In this document: positions 1 to 4,257 of the stretch, piece after piece
Position numbering within the stretch: the stretch's first letter is position 1
Layout: the number at the start of each line of letters is the position of its first letter
DNA from: an uncultured Desulfobacterales bacterium
Lineage (GTDB): Bacteria; Desulfobacterota; Desulfobacteria; Desulfobacterales; G020354645
Length of the DNA stretch: 5,471 nt
Assembly: GCA_947259865.1 (NCBI GenBank)
Contig: CAMYNZ010000263.1
Span: 1 to 5,471, forward strand
Direction of reading: 5' to 3'
The notes under the pieces: model-generated
Told to the model about the DNA's origin: nothing
Seen by the model: only the letters and a program-made list of their open reading frames with translations
The model's database searches: none
Translations under genes and position numbers: made by a program

Positions 1-420
1 GGCCCGGAAGACCGTTTTTCGGGTGAAAAAATCTCACCGGTACTTACGGTTTGGAAGTGGACCGATTTTGACGAAATGCTGGACCGCCTCGAAAAAATCC
101 TCGAGTTCTCCGGCGCCGGCCATTCCGTTTCCATACACACGGAAAACGATGACCGTCGGATTCAACTGGCCCTGCGGGCCAACGTGGGGCGGGTAGTCTG
201 CAATATGCCCCACGCCCATGCCAACAGCGGTGGATGGACGAGCGGACTGCCCACTACAGATTCCCTCGGTTGCGGCAGCTGGGCCGGAAACATATTCAGC
301 GGTAACATTAACTGGGAAAACTTTCTCAACTATACCCTGCTGGCAATTCCCAAAGAAGAGTATATACCTTCAGAAGAAGAGCTGTGTGGCGATTACCTTA
401 AGAAATGGGGCCGGGACTAG
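1..420 (+). CDS. Aldehyde dehydrogenase, CoA-acylating type, C-terminal part (5' end outside window)
   Basis: Reading frame 1 is open from the first base to the TAG at 418-420, giving 139 visible residues. Near the start is an E-K-I-S-P-V-L segment, the counterpart of the E-x-F-G-P-V motif of aldehyde dehydrogenases. It is followed by a G-A-G-H-S-V-S-I-H stretch (about residues 38-46) and GCGSWAGN (about residues 90-97). The latter is the G-C-G-T-W-G-G-N signature shared by CoA-acylating members such as SucD, EutE, the AdhE N-terminal half and sulfoacetaldehyde dehydrogenase SauS. These enzymes oxidise an aldehyde to an acyl-CoA with NAD(P)+ in the cytoplasm. The catalytic cysteine would lie upstream, outside the window, so activity cannot be judged. 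The family call is firm. The substrate (acetaldehyde, succinate semialdehyde, sulfoacetaldehyde or other) is not determined. A 404-bp repeat-rich spacer separates it from the next + strand gene, so it is probably a different transcription unit. Confidence 0.88.
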   Translation, partial: GPEDRFSGEKISPVLTVWKWTDFDEMLDRLEKILEFSGAGHSVSIHTENDDRRIQLALRANVGRVVCNMPHAHANSGGWTSGLPTTDSLGCGSWAGNIFSGNINWENFLNYTLLAIPKEEYIPSEEELCGDYLKKWGRD

Positions 421-530
421 CATTAACCTGTTTAGTCAACAGCTGTATCGATAATTAATATTGATTCACATAGAAATATAATGAAAGATGAATCGGTGAA
501 TCGGTGAAGGGGAGAATCGGCGTACTGTTT

Positions 531-562
531 ATCACCGATTTGTGAATCGGCGAATCGGTGAT
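531..562 (+). other. Hairpin 1 in the 54-bp repeat (10-bp perfect stem, 12-nt loop)
   Basis: ATCACCGATT at 531-540 is the exact reverse complement of AATCGGTGAT at 553-562, with a 12-nt loop at 541-552. It is followed by GGGGAG rather than a T-run, so it is not a standard intrinsic terminator. The loop carries another GAATCGG copy that could compete for pairing with the left arm. Confidence 0.65.
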
Positions 563-584
563 GGGGAGAATCGGAGCACTGCAG

Positions 585-616
585 TTTACCGGTTTATGAA
601 AGGCCGAATCGGTGAA
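585..616 (+). other. Hairpin 2 in the 54-bp repeat (10-bp stem with two G-U pairs, 12-nt loop)
   Basis: This is the equivalent of hairpin 1 exactly one 54-bp unit downstream. TTTACCGGTT at 585-594 pairs with AATCGGTGAA at 607-616 over all ten positions if G-U pairs are allowed (587 with 614, and 592 with 609). Compared with hairpin 1, the outermost pair has switched from A-T to T-A, and two Watson-Crick pairs have become wobbles. These wobbles pair only in the + strand RNA; the - strand RNA would have A-C mismatches. Confidence 0.55.
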
Positions 617-656
617 GAGAAGATGCGGGGTATTGCATATCACTCTATTATGAAAT

Positions 657-690
657 GGTGAATCGGAGCTTAGCATCGCACCGGCTCACC
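657..690 (+). other. Hairpin at the junction of the two repeat arrays
   Basis: GGTGAATCGG at 657-666 faces CCGGCTCACC at 681-690 across a 14-nt loop. Eight pairs are Watson-Crick, one is a U-G wobble (663 with 684) and one is an A-C mismatch (662 with 685). It marks the switch from GAATCGG-type units on the left to their approximate complement on the right. Confidence 0.45.
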
Positions 691-752
691 GTTTCTCCGT
701 TTCTCCATTTCCCTGGTTCACCGTTTCTCCCACTCTCCGTTTCTCCGTTTCA
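687..752. repeat. Pyrimidine-rich 8-bp tandem array (CGTTTCTC unit)
   Basis: CGTTTCTC occurs at 690, 698, 722 and 738, all in one 8-bp phase, with degenerate units at 706 and 730 and a partial unit at 746. CACCGTTTCTCC at 687 recurs at 719, 32 bp (four units) later. Read on the other strand the unit is GAAACGGAGAAACGG, which differs from the GAATCGGTGAATCGG core of the left array mainly by A for T at one position per 8-mer. The two arrays therefore look like inverted derivatives of one short motif. Confidence 0.8.
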
Positions 753-824
753 ATACTTTACCTGGTTGATTCCACAGGTGGTGTTTATTCCCTCTCATTT
801 TAATATCTAAAATCATGTAAAATT
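753..824 (+). promoter_or_regulatory. AT-rich leader ahead of the HAD-led operon; probable promoter region
   Basis: This is the only AT-rich non-repeat stretch just upstream of the four-gene operon, so the promoter most likely lies here. TAATAT (801-806) and TAAAAT (808-813) resemble -10 boxes, but no good -35 box sits at 16-18 bp; TTGATT at 766-771 is too far from either. No purine-rich Shine-Dalgarno sequence precedes the ATG at 825, so the first gene may be translated weakly or from a leaderless or A/U-rich start. The exact boxes are not established. Confidence 0.3.
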
Positions 825-1565
825 ATGATAAAGGCCGTTATCTTCGACTTCGGGCAAACTCTGGTAGACTCCGCCGACGGGTTTCGTGCGGCTGAAAAAG
901 AGGTACAGGAAAAAATTTTTTCTGATCTGCTTGCGAGTTCTGATATCGAATCTCCGGAGACCTTTTTAGACCTGTACCGTTTGATTAGAAAAAAAAATCA
1001 CGATAAATCTATTTTTTCCAGGGTAGCTACCTGGCAGGGAGTATACCGACATTACCATGCGGAACCCGATCTGCAGCGGTTTGAAAAATGGGAAACATCT
1101 TACTGGGAAAAAGTTAAAACAAAAACCAAAATTTTTCCAGAATCCCAACAGGTGCTGCGTAATCTTTCAGCCGACTATCGGCTGGCAGTTATCACCAACA
1201 CCCAGGGCCAAAAAACGACACAAACACATCGTCTGAGCGAGTACCCTGAGCTGGAAAATTTTTTTGAAGTTATCATTGTCGCCGGCCAAGGTGGTGTCCC
1301 TCCCAAACCGGATCCCAAACCCTTTCGATTGTGCTTGAAGAAGTTAGGACTTACCGGTTCAGAGGCCGTTTACGTCGGAGATGACTGGCGGATAGATATC
1401 TGCGGTGCAAAAAATGCCGGTCTACGGCCTGTGTGGCTGAAACACCGCAAAGTTCGGCGAAACTGGCCGGCGGTGGATACTGCTGTTCCCGTAATTACCA
1501 GCCTTAAGCAGTTGCTTGATCTACATGAGGTTTTAGGCCATGAAAGCAGAAAAACATCGTCGTAA
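825..1565 (+). CDS. HAD-superfamily hydrolase (subfamily IA-like phosphatase)
   Basis: The protein has 246 residues and starts at ATG 825. All four HAD motifs are visible. Motif I is DFGQT with nucleophile Asp8, motif II is Thr124 in AVITNT, motif III is Lys161 in a P-P-K-P-D-P run, and motif IV is GDDWRID (Asp186, Asp187, Asp191). A helical cap of about 80-100 residues lies between motifs I and II. Such enzymes are cytosolic Mg-dependent phosphatases of small metabolites. Position 10, usually a second Asp acting as general acid/base, is Gly. D-x-G is known in several HAD subgroups but makes plain phosphatase activity less certain. Phosphoglycolate, nucleotide or phosphonoacetaldehyde-type substrates cannot be told apart; the DWAGT motif of phosphonoacetaldehyde hydrolase is absent. 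The gene leads the operon and its end overlaps the Nudix gene by 26 bp. An A9 run lies at 989-997. Confidence 0.9.
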   Translation: MIKAVIFDFGQTLVDSADGFRAAEKEVQEKIFSDLLASSDIESPETFLDLYRLIRKKNHDKSIFSRVATWQGVYRHYHAEPDLQRFEKWETSYWEKVKTKTKIFPESQQVLRNLSADYRLAVITNTQGQKTTQTHRLSEYPELENFFEVIIVAGQGGVPPKPDPKPFRLCLKKLGLTGSEAVYVGDDWRIDICGAKNAGLRPVWLKHRKVRRNWPAVDTAVPVITSLKQLLDLHEVLGHESRKTSS

Positions 1566-2103
1566 AACGGCGCTAATCCACAGTTCCGAGACCGTCTATA
1601 AAGGCAAGCTCTTCTCATTTGTGACCGAAGACGTCACCCTTCCCAATAAAGCAAGGGCAGAACACGCCTGGGTGCGTCATCCGGGTTCAACCGCCATCGT
1701 ACCTTTTTTGGATGATGGCTCGGTGGTCATGACCTTGCAATACCGGCATGCCGTAAGAGAATATCTTCTGGAAATTCCGGCCGGCACCCTTGACCCGGGT
1801 GAAACCCCGCTTAACTGCGCCAAGCGGGAATTGGAAGAAGAGACAGGATACGTGGCCGCAACATTGACCCAACTTGCCCAGGTGTATATATTGCCGGCCT
1901 ATTCCAACGAAAAAATACACATATACCTTGCCCGGGGCTTAAAACCGACCCGGCAAAATCTCGATAAAGACGAGATTATAGATGTCGTCAAATACTCGCC
2001 CGATCAACTCAAAGATATGATGAATGACAGTATCATCACCGATGCACTCACTATTTTATCCCTTCAACATGCCTGGGAGTTTCTGCGTGAAGATGAAGAT
2101 TGA
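1540..2103 (+). CDS. Nudix hydrolase, ADP-ribose pyrophosphatase-like
   Basis: The protein has 187 residues. The ATG at 1540 is preceded by ATGAGG at 1525-1530, a good ribosome binding site 9 bp away, inside the HAD gene. A complete Nudix box G-x5-E-x7-R-E-L-x-E-E-x-G-Y spans residues 82-104 (Gly82, Glu88, Arg96, Glu97, Glu100, Glu101, Gly103), so the metal site is intact. Length, the upstream Q-Y-R segment (residues 67-69), the L-L-E-I-P-A-G lead-in and the proline shortly after the box fit the ADP-ribose pyrophosphatase (NudF-like) group, which splits ADP-ribose to AMP and ribose 5-phosphate. Other nucleoside-diphosphate-sugar substrates are possible. It is cytosolic, with no signal peptide. 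It overlaps the HAD gene by 26 bp and the URO-D gene by 11 bp, which implies coupled translation. Its link to the rest of the operon may be metabolite repair or NAD turnover, but nothing in the sequence proves this. Confidence 0.92.
   Translation: MKAEKHRRKTALIHSSETVYKGKLFSFVTEDVTLPNKARAEHAWVRHPGSTAIVPFLDDGSVVMTLQYRHAVREYLLEIPAGTLDPGETPLNCAKRELEEETGYVAATLTQLAQVYILPAYSNEKIHIYLARGLKPTRQNLDKDEIIDVVKYSPDQLKDMMNDSIITDALTILSLQHAWEFLREDED
2075..2079 (+). promoter_or_regulatory. Ribosome binding site candidate (GGGAG) for the URO-D gene
   Basis: GGGAG lies within the Nudix gene, 7 bp before an in-frame GTG (2087) and 13 bp before an ATG (2093). Spacing favours the GTG and codon preference favours the ATG. 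The two starts differ by only two residues, so the product is little affected. Confidence 0.4.
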
Positions 2104-3181
2104 TTTTAAAAAAGACTACTCCTCGTTTCAAACCGGGGCCAGGCGCATGCAGGCAGCCATGCAGGGGATCCCGGACCGGGTCCCTGTGTGCGCCCAGGTG
2201 CATGAGTTTGTCATGCGAGAACTGGGGATCAACGCCAAAGAATTCTATACAACGCCGCATTATCTGCCCGCAGGCACACTTGAAATCATGGATCGGTACG
2301 GGATCGATGTACCCGTTGTGGATTATGACGTTTACAACATCGAAGCCGAGGCACTTGGCCAGACGGTTATATACAGTGACCACGGCATGCCGGATGTCGA
2401 TCGTTCCAGACCGTTGATAAGCGGTCCCGGGGATCTGGAAAAAATAAAAACCCCCGACTTCGATACCCAGGGGCGGTTTTCCACCGTCATCGAAATGCAA
2501 TCCATATTCTCTGAACTCACCGGGGTTGCGCCGACGCTGGGTTTTTGTGCTCCTTTCAGTCTGGCGGCCAATATTCTGGGAATTGAAAAACTCCTCACAG
2601 CGATTGACAGCCATCCGGATTTTATTCGCAGCCTGTTCGATAGACTGACCGATGATGTGCTGGTGCCCTGGATTAGTTATCAAAAAAAGAAGTTTCCCAA
2701 TAACCGGGGTATCGTCGGAAGTGATGCCACCGGCTCACTGCCGATTGTCAATCCACAGATTTTAAAAGAATGGATTATTCCCTGGATTTTACGTCTGCGG
2801 GAAATGTGCGGTCCGGAAGTCTATGTGCCTAACTGGGTGGGTGAAAGCTATCTAAAAAATCCTGAGGACATGTTCGAGCTGAAACTGCAGGTTTGCCCGG
2901 AATTTCTGGAGGGCCAGGATCCCGATGTTGTTGAAATCGGACCTGACGTTTACAGGGCTTTCGCAGATAAAAAGGGGCTTCCGCTCTTATTGGGAATCGG
3001 AGCAGGCTTTATGGACCTGAGCACCCCTGATGAAGTGGCCGCCAGGGTAAAACATTATATCCAGGTCGGTGGCAAAAACGGACGGTTGGCCCTGTACTTA
3101 TGCAACCTGAGCGCTCAAACGCCTCCCGAAAACATTATAGCCGCTATTGAGGCGGTCCACACCTATGGTACCTATGGATAA
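2093..3181 (+). CDS. Uroporphyrinogen decarboxylase (URO-D)-fold protein, MtaA-like methyltransferase relative
   Basis: The protein has 362 residues from ATG 2093 (GTG 2087 is an alternative). Typical URO-D-superfamily features are an R-R-M-Q-A-A-M-x-G-x-P-D-R-V-P-V opening (residues 17-32), a P-L-I-S-G-P-G-D-L-E-K-I segment (107-118), a central G-x-x-x-x-L-G-F-x-x-P-F-S stretch and a C-terminal Y-L-C-N-L-S-A-Q-T-P-P-E-N (335-347). The opening and ending match the cobalamin/coenzyme M-type methyltransferase branch more than true HemE, which has an N-terminal R-Q-A-G-R motif not seen here. In MtaA-type enzymes a His-X-Cys pair plus a later Cys bind zinc. Only the later Cys (Cys337) is seen; the expected His-X-Cys region reads YVPNWVGES (244-252). 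Function is therefore open: methyl transfer, a carboxy-lyase or a new reaction. The protein is cytosolic, coupled to its neighbours, and overlaps the kinase gene by about 17 bp. Confidence 0.88.
   Translation: MKIDFKKDYSSFQTGARRMQAAMQGIPDRVPVCAQVHEFVMRELGINAKEFYTTPHYLPAGTLEIMDRYGIDVPVVDYDVYNIEAEALGQTVIYSDHGMPDVDRSRPLISGPGDLEKIKTPDFDTQGRFSTVIEMQSIFSELTGVAPTLGFCAPFSLAANILGIEKLLTAIDSHPDFIRSLFDRLTDDVLVPWISYQKKKFPNNRGIVGSDATGSLPIVNPQILKEWIIPWILRLREMCGPEVYVPNWVGESYLKNPEDMFELKLQVCPEFLEGQDPDVVEIGPDVYRAFADKKGLPLLLGIGAGFMDLSTPDEVAARVKHYIQVGGKNGRLALYLCNLSAQTPPENIIAAIEAVHTYGTYG
3161..3177 (+). repeat. Tandem 9-bp duplication at the URO-D/kinase overlap
   Basis: ACCTATGG occurs at 3161-3168 and again at 3170-3177 with a 9-bp period. 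It gives the Y-G-T-Y-G end of the URO-D protein, and in the other frame it supplies two in-frame ATG codons (3165 and 3174) for the kinase. The duplication is why the kinase start is ambiguous. Confidence 0.75.
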
Positions 3182-4253
3182 AGGTTGTCGGCAACAAATC
3201 GTTGAAATGGTCGAGGAACTTTACGACATCGGAAAAGTTAAGGACGTCTGCGAGATATATGGCGGCTATATTAACCGCAGCTTCGGGATAGTGGTTCAAA
3301 CCAAGCAAGGCTCAAAAGATTATTTTCTCAGAAAATACAAACGGGGAATTGCCGTAAATGAAGTTAAATTTGAACATGCCCTCATCAACCACTGCATTGC
3401 CGGGGGCTTAACCGTTGCTGCCCGGGTTGTCGCCAATCGAAAAAACAGAACCTATGTCAAGCCGTCTAACAGCAAAAGTATATTTGCGATATACGCGTAC
3501 CTTGCGGGTGAAGACAAATATACCTGGGACACCCCGACGCTGAATGACGAAGAATACAATAGTGCAGCGAGAATGCTGGCGACTTTCCACACTGCCGCCA
3601 GAGATTTTGATCCCAAAGGACTTCAAAGAAAGGAAGCAAAAATACTCGAATCGCTCCCCAGGTTCTCTGTCGCTATCAAGAAGTTTGCCCGCACAGCAGG
3701 TACGGGTAAATTTCATAGATATTTTTTGGACCACTTGGAGGACATCCTTAGCGTCATCAATAAAACCCGCATCGATGGGGCTGATACAGTCAAAATGCCG
3801 TTAAATCCGATTCATTGCGATTACCACCCCGGTAACCTCAAGTTTAAAAATAACCAGGTTGTGGGGATTTTTGACTTTGACTGGTCTAAAATCGATTTCC
3901 GGTTGTTTGATGTCAGCCTTGCCCTGGATTACTTCTGCAGTAGTTGGGAGGACGAACATGACGGCGAAATGCGCCTGAATAAGTGCAATCTTTTTTTAAC
4001 AACCTATCAGGAACAAATGCATCGCTTGAGCGGTATGGCGCCGTTAAATGAAATCGAGATTAAAAACTTTCCGGCTATGCTTGCGGCAGCCAACCTGTAC
4101 CTGATCAACTGGATTATATCGTCTTATTACGCCGATCCCGATCTGAACGACTATGAATACCTCGCCTATCTCAAGCATACCGTAAGACTTATGCATTGGA
4201 TTGAAAAACATGAGGATGATATGGTTCAGATGATGTCGGCCCTTCCTCTTTAA
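3165..4253 (+). CDS. APH-fold small-molecule kinase (aminoglycoside phosphotransferase / homoserine kinase II-like)
   Basis: The protein has 362 residues from ATG 3165; ATG 3174 would give 359. A GAGG at 3149-3152 lies 12 bp before the first ATG, so 3165 is preferred. The kinase core is complete: a glycine-containing loop G-G-Y-I-N-R-S-F (33-40), a probable ATP-binding Lys57 in F-L-R-K-Y-K, the catalytic HCDYHPGN motif (His217, Asp219, Asn224) and the metal-binding DFD (Asp237, Asp239) followed by W-S-K. This places it in the APH/choline-ethanolamine kinase/hydroxylysine kinase/homoserine kinase II fold, which phosphorylates a hydroxyl or amine of a small molecule. An antibiotic substrate is unlikely in this metabolic setting. 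It is the last gene of the operon and faces a class III PLP enzyme. Members of this kinase family pair with class III phospho-lyases in amino-alcohol breakdown, so ethanolamine, hydroxylysine or a similar substrate is a reasonable guess, but only a guess. Confidence 0.9.
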   Translation: MVPMDKGCRQQIVEMVEELYDIGKVKDVCEIYGGYINRSFGIVVQTKQGSKDYFLRKYKRGIAVNEVKFEHALINHCIAGGLTVAARVVANRKNRTYVKPSNSKSIFAIYAYLAGEDKYTWDTPTLNDEEYNSAARMLATFHTAARDFDPKGLQRKEAKILESLPRFSVAIKKFARTAGTGKFHRYFLDHLEDILSVINKTRIDGADTVKMPLNPIHCDYHPGNLKFKNNQVVGIFDFDWSKIDFRLFDVSLALDYFCSSWEDEHDGEMRLNKCNLFLTTYQEQMHRLSGMAPLNEIEIKNFPAMLAAANLYLINWIISSYYADPDLNDYEYLAYLKHTVRLMHWIEKHEDDMVQMMSALPL

Positions 4254-4257
4254 AAAA

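Larger units (their letters stand above)
487..670. repeat. Degenerate 54-bp tandem repeat with GAATCGG core
   Basis: The 7-mer GAATCGG occurs at 498, 552, 606 and 660, exactly 54 bp apart each time. Further copies sit at 490 and 544 (again 54 apart) and at 514 and 568 (again 54 apart). About three and a half units are present, and they diverge left to right: the third and fourth copies have lost the second and third core 7-mers. Inside a unit the cores are offset by 8 or 16 bp, so the 54-mer seems to have grown from an 8-bp GAATCGGT motif. Since 54 is a multiple of 3, the complementary strand reads as an 18-residue peptide repeat, which is treated here as a by-product. Confidence 0.88.
421..824. 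other. Gene-free, repeat-rich spacer between the dehydrogenase gene and the HAD-led operon
   Basis: No convincing gene lies in these 404 bp. From left to right there is: an AT-rich stretch just after the dehydrogenase stop (421-486) without a clear GC-rich hairpin plus T-run terminator; a 54-bp-period repeat (about 487-670); a pyrimidine-rich 8-bp array (about 687-752); and an AT-rich leader to the HAD start codon (753-824). The two repeat blocks are roughly reverse complements of each other in unit sequence, so the whole block has an inverted, foldable design. A - strand frame stays open across the 54-bp repeat (676 down to 455) but is judged probably non-coding. Confidence 0.8.

Noticed and set aside
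421..480. Intrinsic terminator for the dehydrogenase gene
   Set aside because: Only weak A/T palindromes (around ATCGAT and TTAATATT) are seen, with no GC-rich stem followed by a T-run.
455..676. Calling the - strand 73-residue frame a real gene
   Set aside because: It is explained by a 54-bp repeat whose length is a multiple of three, has no close ribosome binding site and no recognisable domain; kept as a finding only.
487..752. CRISPR array
   Set aside because: The repeats are degenerate, made of 8-mers without unique spacers of uniform size, and there are no cas genes.
909..922. Perfect 14-bp palindrome GAAAAAATTTTTTC inside the HAD gene
   Set aside because: It is all A/T at the core and lies in a coding region; low-complexity A/T runs commonly make such palindromes and there is no sign of an operator.
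2051..2683. Long 210-residue open frame on the - strand opposite the URO-D gene
   Set aside because: The + strand frame has clear URO-D-family motifs; the - strand product has none and is the codon-bias shadow of that gene.
2093..3181. HemE, true uroporphyrinogen decarboxylase of haem synthesis
   Set aside because: The N-terminal R-Q-A-G-R motif is missing and no other haem genes are nearby.
3165..4253. Aminoglycoside resistance gene
   Set aside because: The APH fold is shared with many metabolic kinases; the operon context is metabolic and nothing points to a resistance cassette or mobile element.
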